This document shows positions 32,631-39,647 of a DNA stretch of 45,274 nucleotides, piece by piece. The DNA lies in contig JAEWZY010000080.1 in NCBI GenBank assembly GCA_023394955.1, forward strand, positions 1 to 45,274. Reading direction: 5' to 3'. Below the pieces are notes generated by a model, which searched no databases, was not told the DNA's origin, and was given only the letters and a program-made list of their open reading frames with translations. How positions within the stretch are numbered: the stretch's first letter is position 1; the number at the start of each line of letters is the position of its first letter. Position numbers and translations under genes: made by a program. Source of the stretch: Bacillota bacterium. Lineage in GTDB: Bacteria; Bacillota; UBA4882; UBA8346.

Positions 32631-33971
32631 TTAAAACTTTCGCCAGCACTCAACCGTCCAACTCTGGTCGGCGGTATCAATATTTTTTGAAGCTGAAAAC
32701 TTCACCGACCAATCTTCACTGAGGTGATAGGCGGATGAAAGACCGACATTAGCAGATTCGGCGTCCCACAGATCGACTCCGAAAGATAGTTTTGAGGTAG
32801 GAAGGTAATCAAGGCCCAGGCCGACTTCATTGCGGTATAAACCAAACCGGCTAAGAGTGTTGGAGGATTTGACTCCCCATTGAAAAGAGGTAAGATTGGC
32901 GGCGCCAATATCCTCTACTCCTATCTGGATCATGTCCTTTTTATTTAAATCCACATCCATCCGGTAGTTGAAGATCAGCCCGGTTTGATCGTGATGACCG
33001 GCGCCTACATTATTATTAATAGTGAAATCCTCTAAAGCACTCGCATATTTTGATAATTTGCCAGCCGCATCAAGGACGGCTTTGAGGTTTGCTTTGGTTT
33101 GGGGCTGCTCTTCTCCATCGGAGGTTAAACCTTCAAGGGCTTGGTTGATGTTTTCCACAGCTTTATTGATTGTTTGTAAAGTTTGACGGGCATCCTTAAC
33201 CAACAGTTCTACTTCAGGACTGTTTTCCGCCATCATTGCGGTGAATTTGTCCAGGTTCTCGGCTATTTTTTCCGCATTAGCCAGAGTTCTATGGAGTTCG
33301 GCGGCAGTATTTCCGTTAGCGTCGATTTGCGTCAAAAAGCGGTTAGCGGTAACGCTGGCTTGGTTTAATTCCGAAGCGGCTAAAGTCAGGTTCTGTACTA
33401 ACTGTCGGACTTCGGGGCCTCCGGTCAATTTATCAAGATTGGCGGTGATCCGATCGATTCTGGCGATAGAGTTATTTAGATAATTAATCGATTGTTCATT
33501 AGTCAGCATTTTAACCGAGTCGGCAATCTCTTTAATAGAGTCAACTACTGCATAGGCGGTCTCATAAAATTGGTCCATTGAATAAGGGCTTTGGCCTTTA
33601 ATCCGGTTACCGGGGCCTCCGGTTTCCTTTGATTTTACTATAATAAGTTCAAGATATTTATCGCCGACCACTCCGGCACTGGCGATTACAGCCTTGGTGT
33701 TGCGGGGAATATCATACTGGGGGCGAATTCTCATGGCTACGATGACTTGATAGTCTTCAAAGTAAACCCGGCTGATTCTACCAACATCAACACCTTGCAA
33801 TTTAACCGGCGCTCCCGGACGCAGATCTTCGATGCGTTCAAAAACCGCTTCTAATTCGTAACCCTTTTGAAAAAACTTGGAACCATTTAGCCAATAAAAT
33901 ACTGCAAAAAGCATAAACAAAGCGGCTAGAGAAAAAAGTCCCACCTTGGTTTCAGGACTATTGAGTTGCAT
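32631..33971 (-). CDS. mlaD: MlaD-type MCE protein fused to a C-terminal beta-barrel
   Basis: A 446-residue lipid-transport protein. After one membrane helix (10-28) comes a single MCE domain (about 38-113, with GAPVKLQGVDVGRI and AVIASAGVVGDKYLEL). A long helical, repeat-like region (about 130-320, NLDKLTGGPEV, NLTLAASELNQA, TLQTINKAVENIN) is followed by a Tyr/Gly-rich strand region (about 330-446) ending in VECWRKF. The terminal Phe and the alternation of strands suggest an outer-membrane barrel. The same layout is known from the diderm Firmicute Veillonella, where MlaD bridges the envelope. ATG at 33971 has TAGGAGG upstream. It is the last gene of mlaE-mlaF-mlaD. Confidence 0.88.
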   Translation of the reverse strand: MQLNSPETKVGLFSLAALFMLFAVFYWLNGSKFFQKGYELEAVFERIEDLRPGAPVKLQGVDVGRISRVYFEDYQVIVAMRIRPQYDIPRNTKAVIASAGVVGDKYLELIIVKSKETGGPGNRIKGQSPYSMDQFYETAYAVVDSIKEIADSVKMLTNEQSINYLNNSIARIDRITANLDKLTGGPEVRQLVQNLTLAASELNQASVTANRFLTQIDANGNTAAELHRTLANAEKIAENLDKFTAMMAENSPEVELLVKDARQTLQTINKAVENINQALEGLTSDGEEQPQTKANLKAVLDAAGKLSKYASALEDFTINNNVGAGHHDQTGLIFNYRMDVDLNKKDMIQIGVEDIGAANLTSFQWGVKSSNTLSRFGLYRNEVGLGLDYLPTSKLSFGVDLWDAESANVGLSSAYHLSEDWSVKFSASKNIDTADQSWTVECWRKF

Positions 33972-33995
33972 TGAAATCCTCCTACTCATTAAGGC

Positions 33996-34736
33996 TTAAA
34001 TGACTAACTGAAAGTTTTTCAGGAATTCCTTCATTAAAGGGTGTTCGGCATGGTTCAAGTCGGCCCGTTCTTTTACCTCGACTAGTTTTGCCTCATAAAG
34101 TAAACCAATGCGATTAGCAACCTTCAGAGCGCTGGTTATATCATGAGTGACGACAATGGATGTAATACCAAGCCGTTTTTGAAGCTCACTAATTAAATCA
34201 TTGATGGTATCGGCGATGATCGGATCTAAACCGGTGGTCGGTTCATCATAAAGGAGAATCGGTGGTTCAAAAGCGATCGCTCTGGCAATGGCGGTCCTTT
34301 TTTTCATTCCGCCGCTTAAATCGGATGGCATTTTTTGAGCTACGCTTCGATCAAGCCCGACGATGGATAAGACTTCATAAACCCGGTCCGCGATCAGAGA
34401 TTCGTCCATTTGATCCCGGCGCAAACCGAAAGCTATATTGTCATAGACTGTCATGGAATCGAACAGAGCGGCCGATTGAAAGACCATCCCCATTTTACGT
34501 CTTAGAAGTTGCCAGTCTTTTTTCGAAAGCAAACTGGTATTGGTTCCGTCAATTTCGATCCAACCGGCGGTGGGTTGGATCAGTCCCATAATTAACCGGA
34601 GCAATGTGCTTTTACCGCAACCGCTAGGCCCCATAACCACGAAGGTTTCACCCTTTTCAAACTCTAGATTGATATCTTCCAAAATTAGTTGACCTTCGAT
34701 TTGATAGTGGAGATTAACCAAAGAAATAACGGACAT
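33996..34736 (-). CDS. mlaF: Phospholipid ABC transporter ATP-binding protein
   Basis: The ATPase that powers MlaE. At 246 residues it has Walker A GPSGCGKST (36-44), a Q-loop in GMVFQSAALF, signature LSGGMKKRTAIARAI and Walker B PILLYDEPTTGLDP, with the switch His in VVTHD. LSGGMKKR (rather than LSGGQQQR) and FQSAALFDSMTV are the typical MlaF forms. It lies 24 bp upstream of mlaD and 127 bp downstream of mlaE. Lipid direction cannot be told from sequence. Confidence 0.95.
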   Translation of the reverse strand: MSVISLVNLHYQIEGQLILEDINLEFEKGETFVVMGPSGCGKSTLLRLIMGLIQPTAGWIEIDGTNTSLLSKKDWQLLRRKMGMVFQSAALFDSMTVYDNIAFGLRRDQMDESLIADRVYEVLSIVGLDRSVAQKMPSDLSGGMKKRTAIARAIAFEPPILLYDEPTTGLDPIIADTINDLISELQKRLGITSIVVTHDITSALKVANRIGLLYEAKLVEVKERADLNHAEHPLMKEFLKNFQLVI

Positions 34737-34863
34737 CTTGCTCTCCTTACTCTAATTTAGAAAATAACCAATATATAGGCAAGAGATCTGAGGCATGAGT
34801 TGTAGGTAATGGCTATTGCCTATTTTAATAATCCCGTGCCACGATTGCCGGGATGGGGTATAT

Positions 34864-35664
34864 TTACAAATCATAAAGAAACATTGACAAGAAGTAATTG
34901 ACAATAAAAATAATGATCGTCGCCACTACCACGGCTTCAGTGGTCGCTTTACCGACGCCTACCGCTCCGTTTTCAGTGTTTAATCCTTTGTAGGTTCCAA
35001 CACCGGCGATGATTAAGCCGAAAAAGAAGGCTTTGATTAAACCACCGATAAAATCCCAAAAAGTTACGAAGGTTAAGATTCCATCCGCAAAATCAGCAGG
35101 AGGAATACTGGCATAAATAGTGGCCACGGCGATCCCCCCGGCAATACCTATTAAATCGGCAAAAGTTACTAAGATAGGAAGCATTAAGCCTGCGGCTAGA
35201 ATTCGCGGCGCAACCAGATAATCGATTGGATCGGTGGATAGAGTTTCCAAAGCCTCGATTTGTTCAGTAACCTTCATTGAGCCGATTTCCGCCGCAATCG
35301 ATGAACCAACACGTCCTGCCACCACAACTCCGGTTAAGACCGGAGCTAATTCACGGGCAAAGGCCAAAGTCAATCCTTGACCCAGTTGGTTAGTTAATCC
35401 GAAGGTGGCAAAGATCTTAGCAATTTGTAGAGAAAAAACCATTCCGGTGAATAAAGAGATAATGATGACAATCGGCAATGAGTTGATTCCGATTAATTCC
35501 ATTTGGAAAATAGTATTTTTCCAATAGATTGTTCTATAGATAACCGCCTTCAAACTTTTAAGATAAATATTGATAAGTTCGCCCGAGCGGTACAGTCCAA
35601 TAAAAACATATTTACCAAGCTTAGTTATGGGATTAGATTGTTGGACTTTTTTGGGTAGAGACAT
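34864..35664 (-). CDS. mlaE: Phospholipid ABC transporter permease MlaE
   Basis: The inner-membrane permease of the MCE transporter. At 266 residues it has five to six hydrophobic helices, with the family patterns FTGMVFSLQIAKIF, LARELAPVLTGVVVAGRVGSSIAAEIGSMKVTEQIEAL and YLVAPRILA. It is the first gene of the operon, with a promoter about 90 bp upstream. The 127-bp gap to mlaF holds a degenerate heptamer stretch (34783-34810) and two small inverted repeats. No mlaB or mlaC is seen, as expected for the minimal MlaEFD type. Confidence 0.95.
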   Translation of the reverse strand: MSLPKKVQQSNPITKLGKYVFIGLYRSGELINIYLKSLKAVIYRTIYWKNTIFQMELIGINSLPIVIIISLFTGMVFSLQIAKIFATFGLTNQLGQGLTLAFARELAPVLTGVVVAGRVGSSIAAEIGSMKVTEQIEALETLSTDPIDYLVAPRILAAGLMLPILVTFADLIGIAGGIAVATIYASIPPADFADGILTFVTFWDFIGGLIKAFFFGLIIAGVGTYKGLNTENGAVGVGKATTEAVVVATIIIFIVNYFLSMFLYDL

Positions 35665-35753
35665 ATTTTAGTCCTTTTCAAAATTTAATTAGATAATTTA
35701 GATAATTAATAACAGACTGTTCTGCAACTCCCTAAATAATTCCTGCCATAATC

Positions 35754-35781
35754 ATAGTATATTTACTGTTAAAAATGTCAA
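35754..35781 (-). promoter_or_regulatory. Promoter of the mlaEFD operon
   Basis: On the minus strand TTGACA (35776-35781) and TACTAT (35754-35759), 16 bp apart, point at mlaE about 90 bp downstream. Confidence 0.6.
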
Positions 35782-35921
35782 TCTTGAACTACAAGATGAA
35801 AAAAATGTAATTTTCTTCTTGAAAGCCTGGATTATTAATTTGATAATTTTGTCCTTTTCTTTTGTTGGCAAATAACTCCTGCTTTTGATGGGGCATTGTA
35901 AAAAAGGTGTTAGGAGGGTAT

Positions 35922-36104
35922 ATGGGTAGGGCGTTATCCGGACAACAGAAAAAACAAGATCAACTTTTACGGCATGCTTTATTCGGTAAATCGGTAGGGA
36001 TACGGATGCAAGCCTTATTATTACTTATCCAGAGCGAAACCATTGAAGGTGGTTGGTTAATAGAGACCGCGCTTAAATACGAGAATCTATCCGTTAAAAA
36101 TTAA
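35922..36104 (+). CDS. Hypothetical 60-residue protein
   Basis: ATG at 35922 has TTAGGAGG five bases upstream, and a clear terminator follows 50 bp after the stop, so it is probably a real single gene. The product is basic at the start (GRALSGQQKKQDQLLRH) and helical in the middle, with no membrane segment. I recognise no family. Confidence 0.55.
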   Translation: MGRALSGQQKKQDQLLRHALFGKSVGIRMQALLLLIQSETIEGGWLIETALKYENLSVKN

Positions 36105-36153
36105 TACTTTTTTGAACTTATATTGAGTAAATATAGTTAAAAGACCATAAAAT

Positions 36154-36183
36154 AAAGCCATGGCTCTAGGCCATGGCTTTTTA
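36154..36183 (+). terminator. Terminator after the 60-residue gene
   Basis: A perfect 10-bp stem AAAGCCATGG/CCATGGCTTT (36154-36163, 36171-36180) followed by TT. Confidence 0.85.
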
Positions 36184-36415
36184 ACGAAGGACACAACTTT
36201 CAGATATTCGCCTTTTTTCTACGCCAGATGAGAATCACAGTCTTTCCCCTTTTTTTCAGATACGGGTTTAAGAGACTCTCTAGAATTCTAAACACCTAAA
36301 AACCCCCTTCCCGGACAGGAAAACTAATTTATATTATGAAAGGAGTAAATTATCTGTGCCTTATTCTCAAATTTCTTAAAGAAAACACCATAGTAGGAAG
36401 GAAACTCTGGAGAAC

Positions 36416-36457
36416 CGTCGAAAGAGATTGAGTATTAGTGTTTTTGGGAGTTCGACG
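36416..36457 (+). other. Leader hairpin upstream of gcvH
   Basis: CGTCGAA (36416-36422) pairs with TTCGACG (36451-36457) 30 bp before the gcvH start. The sequence does not match the glycine riboswitch core, and no terminator follows. The rest of the 36184-36486 gap shows only a 31-codon frame without a ribosome site. Confidence 0.35.
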
Positions 36458-36486
36458 AAGTAACTTCAATAAAGGGAGGTAATCAG

Positions 36487-36870
36487 ATGTTGCCGAAAGA
36501 TTTAAAATACACTTCGGAACATGAGTGGATTAAAATTGAAGGCGAAAGGGTAATTGTGGGAATAACGGAGTATGCCCAAAAGGAATTAGGCGATGTAGTA
36601 TTCGTTGACCTTCCCGGAGTAGGAGAAAAAGTTAAAGTCAAGGATGCTATGGCAACTATCGAGTCGGTTAAAGCGGTTTCCGAGATATACGCTCCCATAT
36701 CCGGAGAAGTTATGGAGGTAAACGATACTTTGGAACACAGTCCGGAAATGATTAACCAAGATCCATATGGAAATGGGTGGATTGCAATTATTGAACCTTC
36801 AGACGCCAAGGAATTAAACGAACTTTTAAGTCCGGATGTTTATGCGGGCTTGATTGGCGAAAAACAATAA
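36487..36870 (+). CDS. gcvH: Glycine cleavage system H protein
   Basis: A small lipoyl carrier that shuttles the aminomethyl group between the P, T and L proteins. At 127 residues it fits the family: HEWIKIEGERVIVGITEYAQKELGDVVFVDLP, the lipoylation site Lys62 in ESVKAVSEIY, and the C-terminal NQDPYGNGWIAII. GGGAGG precedes the ATG. No gcvT or gcvP is nearby; the next gene is a dead lipoate ligase that was once coupled to it. H protein can also be a lipoate relay, so a role in lipoate handling is possible. Confidence 0.96.
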   Translation: MLPKDLKYTSEHEWIKIEGERVIVGITEYAQKELGDVVFVDLPGVGEKVKVKDAMATIESVKAVSEIYAPISGEVMEVNDTLEHSPEMINQDPYGNGWIAIIEPSDAKELNELLSPDVYAGLIGEKQ

Positions 36871-37133
36871 ATTGGAGAGACCCGAATTATCAAATAGTTG
36901 ATCCGGATTGGAATATGGCGGTAGACGAAGGGATTTTCACCAGCTATTTACAGGGGAAAATTCCTCCTATCCTTAGGTTTTATGGGTGGTCTTCGGCAAC
37001 TGTACCCCTTCTTGATATGAGATTACGGTTAACGGAAAAATTGATGGGAAGCGCACAATTGAGGCAAAAGGCTTTTTTGCAACATAGTGATACTGGCAGT
37101 AAAGGAATATGCAACCGCGGAGTGGAATTATAA
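36867..37133 (+). pseudogene. lplA: Lipoate-protein ligase A remnant
   Basis: Reads NWRDPNYQIVD, then NMAVDEGIFTSYLQGKIPP and LRFYGWSSATV, the N-terminus of LplA-type ligases. It jumps directly to (L)MGSAQLRQKAFLQH, which in intact enzymes lies some 90 or more residues later (VNGKKxxGSAQxRxxGxxLQHG). A second frame carries the YEITVNGK part just before it. So there is an internal deletion, a frameshift and a lost C-terminus. The expected start codon is ATA (36867-36869), overlapping the gcvH stop. Confidence 0.8.
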
Positions 37134-37187
37134 ACAAGGCAATACTCGTGATCGAAAGAGATTGCTCCGGATTCAAGCGGGGAATGG

Positions 37188-37397
37188 ATGAACATGAAAT
37201 ATTATGTTGGTGATATTGTAAAGATGCGCAAGGTCCATCCATGCGGGGGAACCGATTGGGAAGTTCTTCGAGTCGGGATGGATTTCAGAATTAAATGTCT
37301 AAAGTGTGGCAGAGTATTGATGTTGCCCCGCCCCAAGTTTGAAAAAGCGGTCAAGACCGTAATTAAATCTCTATTTCCGGATTCGATAAACGAATAA
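37188..37397 (+). CDS. DUF951 (YyzM-like) zinc-ribbon-like protein
   Basis: A 69-residue protein typical of DUF951: YVGDIVKMRKVHPCGGTDWEV, then RVGMDFRIKCLKCGRVLMLPR, with one Cys in HPCGG and the pair CLKC, likely zinc ligands. Its place just before rpsF is conserved in Firmicutes. GGGGA precedes the ATG. The function is unknown; the fold resembles small RNA-binding beta proteins. Confidence 0.9.
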   Translation: MNMKYYVGDIVKMRKVHPCGGTDWEVLRVGMDFRIKCLKCGRVLMLPRPKFEKAVKTVIKSLFPDSINE

Positions 37398-37491
37398 AAA
37401 GGTGTACATTTAGAAATTTTTTTCATGATAATTATGGTCACATGTTAGCAGTGAGATGAGATAAGGATCTGGGTTTCAATTTAAATACCAC

Positions 37492-37521
37492 TTGAATTTG
37501 ATGGCAAGAAAGTGGTATAAT
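37492..37521 (+). promoter_or_regulatory. Promoter of rpsF-ssb-rpsR
   Basis: TTGAAT (37492-37497), an 18-bp spacer ending in TGG (extended -10) and TATAAT (37516-37521) lie 66 bp before rpsF. Confidence 0.75.
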
Positions 37522-37538
37522 GCTACAGTGACTTCCCT

Positions 37539-37556
37539 GCTCCGGCTAGCCGGGGC
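37539..37556 (+). promoter_or_regulatory. rpsF leader hairpin, possible S6:S18 binding element
   Basis: GCTCCGG (37539-37545) pairs with CCGGGGC (37550-37556) around loop CTAG; the core CCGGCTAGCCGG is a perfect palindrome. It lies in the short leader of rpsF, where many bacteria carry an RNA bound by the S6:S18 pair for feedback control. The adjacent CCG (37556-37558) may be the conserved trinucleotide of that motif, but I cannot verify the match. Confidence 0.4.
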
Positions 37557-37586
37557 CGTTTAGTCCAAAGGGAGGAGGTGAATCAG

Positions 37587-37874
37587 GTGCGCGATTACGA
37601 AGTCATGTATATTCTAAACGCCGAGTTGGATGAGGAAGGTATCGACGCAGCTGTTACCCGATTTGAGGATGTCGTTAAAGGCGACGGTGGAGAAATCGTT
37701 AAAACCGAGCGTTGGGGTAAGCGAAAACTCGCTTATGAAGTTAACGATAAAATCGAAGGGTATTATGTGCTGATGTACTTTAAATCGCCCAGTAGCGCTG
37801 CTCAGGAACTGGAGCGACTCTTAAAGATCAACGACGATATTTTGCGTCATTTATTAATCAAAAAAGAAGAATAA
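37587..37874 (+). CDS. rpsF: 30S ribosomal protein S6
   Basis: A 95-residue ribosomal protein of the 30S platform that binds as a dimer with S18. The start RDYEVMYILNAELDEEGID and WGKRKLAYEVNDKIEGYYVLMYF are the family core. GTG at 37587 is chosen over 37578 because GGAGG is correctly spaced for it and it gives the usual N-terminus. It is the first gene of rpsF-ssb-rpsR. Confidence 0.96.
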   Translation: MRDYEVMYILNAELDEEGIDAAVTRFEDVVKGDGGEIVKTERWGKRKLAYEVNDKIEGYYVLMYFKSPSSAAQELERLLKINDDILRHLLIKKEE

Positions 37875-37888
37875 CGAAGGTGGCCGTT

Positions 37889-38293
37889 ATGAACCATATT
37901 GTTTTAATTGGTCGGTTAACAAGAGATCCGGAACTTCGTTATACTCCAAACGGAGTGGCGGTAGCCAACTTCGACCTGGCGGTTGACCGTCCAACCACAA
38001 ACCAACAAGGGGAACGTCAGACGGATTTCATTCGCATCGTTTCCTGGCAAAAACAGGCTGAACTCTGCGCCAACTATTTGAAAAAGGGAAGGTTGGTCGG
38101 GGTGGAAGGGCGTTTGCAAATCCGTAGTTATGAGACGCAAGACGGGCAAAAAAGACGTGTTGCCGAAGTTGTTGCCAATTTTGTCCAGTTTTTAGATCGC
38201 AATCGTGAAGAGAATCAAAGCGTTGATAACACAACAAATGTTAAAAACGACGATGATTTAGGCGGCATAAACCTTGACGATCTTCCATTTTAA
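37889..38293 (+). CDS. ssb: Single-stranded DNA-binding protein
   Basis: Binds single-stranded DNA during replication, repair and recombination. An OB fold covers residues 1-105 (MNHIVLIGRLTRDPELRY, WQKQAELCANYLKKGRLVGVEGRLQ). A short acidic linker leads to the C-terminal tip DDLPF, which docks partner proteins. ATG at 37889 is preferred, with AAGGTGG five bases upstream. It is 14 bp from rpsF and 23 bp from rpsR. The linker is shorter than usual. Confidence 0.96.
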   Translation: MNHIVLIGRLTRDPELRYTPNGVAVANFDLAVDRPTTNQQGERQTDFIRIVSWQKQAELCANYLKKGRLVGVEGRLQIRSYETQDGQKRRVAEVVANFVQFLDRNREENQSVDNTTNVKNDDDLGGINLDDLPF

Positions 38294-38316
38294 GATTTTG
38301 GCGGAGGTGAGTTCGA

Positions 38317-38583
38317 TTGGCAAGATATGAAAGAGATCGCGACCGGGATTCTTCCGGTAAGGGCGGAGGACGTAGGGGCAGAAAGAAAGTTTGTTCTTTT
38401 TGCGTAGATAAAGTAGAATCCATTGATTATAAAGAAACAGCCAAACTGAAAAGGTTTGTTACGGAACGGGGTAAAATTTTACCGCGGCGTATTTCTGGCA
38501 ATTGCGCCGTCCACCAAAGGCAGCTTACCAGTGCGATTAAGCGCGCCAGACAAGTTGCTTTACTACCATATACCAGCGAATAA
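38317..38583 (+). CDS. rpsR: 30S ribosomal protein S18
   Basis: An 88-residue 30S protein that pairs with S6. A basic N-terminus (RDRDSSGKGGGRRGRKK) precedes the conserved core VCSFCVDKVESIDYKETAKL, RFVTERGKILPRR and CAVHQRQLTSAIKRAR. The three core cysteines in CSFC and NCAVH make it the zinc-binding type. The start is TTG with GGAGGTG upstream. A terminator begins at its stop codon. Confidence 0.96.
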   Translation: MARYERDRDRDSSGKGGGRRGRKKVCSFCVDKVESIDYKETAKLKRFVTERGKILPRRISGNCAVHQRQLTSAIKRARQVALLPYTSE

Positions 38584-38606
38584 GAGGCCGTAACGGCCTC
38601 TTTTTT
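38582..38606 (+). terminator. Terminator after rpsR
   Basis: AAGAGGCCG (38582-38590) and CGGCCTCTT (38594-38602) around TAA, followed by T's to 38606. The stem starts within the rpsR stop codon. Confidence 0.93.
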
Positions 38607-38688
38607 ATAACTTTCTTTTGGTTAAGTTTGGTGCGCAGGAAATTTCGGCTCGGTAGAGAATAGATTGGGTTGAAGGGGGAACCGTTTC

Positions 38689-39009
38689 ATGTCTTCTAAC
38701 AACTCGGATCTAAACATCGTTAAAAATGTAAGAATAATAGAATGGCTCAAGGCTGAATTGATCACCGCTATCGGCGCCTTGTTTAAGGCGATGATTAAAA
38801 ACAGCGAAGAAGTAATCTTGGATGCATTAGCCCACTTAATAATGGTCTGCTATTTTCTAGGTAAACGCCTGGGCTTTTCCTATGGGAAGATTGATGCTAA
38901 GATTGAACAACGGCTAGAATCCCCTGAAATGCAAGAGCATGAGATCGAGGAATGGTATGGGGATATTACCAATCTTCAACAATATGTGAAAGAACGTAAT
39001 CGGTATTGA
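38689..39009 (+). CDS. MazG-like family protein
   Basis: A 106-residue all-helical protein of the clostridial MazG-like family: DLNIVKNVRIIEWLKAEL, an Ala/Leu-rich helix, ALAHLIMVCYFLGKRLGFSY and a variable acidic tail. Family members are found beside rpsR in many clostridia. The MazG EExxE metal-binding motif of active pyrophosphatases is not obvious (EEVILD remains), so activity is doubtful. The ribosome site is a weak AAGGGGG. Confidence 0.75.
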   Translation: MSSNNSDLNIVKNVRIIEWLKAELITAIGALFKAMIKNSEEVILDALAHLIMVCYFLGKRLGFSYGKIDAKIEQRLESPEMQEHEIEEWYGDITNLQQYVKERNRY

Positions 39010-39039
39010 AATTGTAGTTAGCTTAGGTTAAAATCCTAT

Positions 39040-39088
39040 AGGAGCTAGGAGCTAGGAGCTAGGAGCTAGGAGCTAGGAGCCAGGAGCC
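39040..39088. repeat. Seven-copy heptamer AGGAGCT array before rplI
   Basis: Five exact AGGAGCT units followed by two AGGAGCC units, 33 bp before the rplI start. Every unit contains AGGAG, a Shine-Dalgarno-like core, so the array also forms a chain of potential ribosome-binding sites. Confidence 0.95.
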
Positions 39089-39121
39089 AGATTTGGCTAA
39101 TCAGAGAAAGATGGTGATATT

Positions 39122-39568
39122 ATGAAAGTAATTTTGAAACAAGATATCCGCGCCTTAGGCAAACGGGGTGACATTAAAGAAGTGGCCGATGGTTATGGTA
39201 GGAATTATTTATTGCCGAAAGGTTTAGCAATTGAAGCAACTTCCGGTAATTTGAAAATTTTATCCGATCAAAAGGAATTAACCGCTCAAAAGGAGTTTCG
39301 GGAAAAGGAAGAGGCCAAAGAGCTTGCTGGACGTCTTAACGGATTGGAGCTAAGTTTTAAGGTTAAAACCGGCGAAGGCGGGCGTTTGTTCGGTTCGATC
39401 ACCGGAAAGGATTTAGCGGACCAAATTTATCAAAAGACTAAGATTGAATTGGATAAAAGAAAGTTAGAAATTGAAGATGCCATTAAAAGTCTTGGCAAAC
39501 ACCAAGTTAAGGTCCACCTTTATAAAGGGATTACGGCTGAGGTTAACGTAAATGTGGTTGCTGAATAA
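39122..39568 (+). CDS. rplI: 50S ribosomal protein L9
   Basis: A 148-residue 50S protein. The N-terminal rRNA-binding domain has the signature MKVILKQDIRALGKRGDI and GYGRNYLLPKGLA; a long connecting helix (about 40-75) leads to a C-terminal domain with GRLFGSIT. The normal length is preserved. The only ribosome site is a weak GATGGTGAT; the AGGAGCT array lies just upstream. lonC and dnaB follow, as in many clostridia. Confidence 0.96.
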   Translation: MKVILKQDIRALGKRGDIKEVADGYGRNYLLPKGLAIEATSGNLKILSDQKELTAQKEFREKEEAKELAGRLNGLELSFKVKTGEGGRLFGSITGKDLADQIYQKTKIELDKRKLEIEDAIKSLGKHQVKVHLYKGITAEVNVNVVAE

Positions 39569-39647
39569 ACTGTTTAATAATTCAGTGCTTTCCATGTACT
39601 TTGTGGTTAAACTTAGAGATTGAGCATTTTCTGGATAGGAGCTTTTA

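Noticed and set aside
36336..36431. 31-codon frame upstream of gcvH
   Set aside because: No ribosome site and no recognisable product; more likely part of the leader.
36416..36457. Glycine riboswitch before gcvH
   Set aside because: The hairpin is present, but the conserved glycine-aptamer core and tandem arrangement are not seen.
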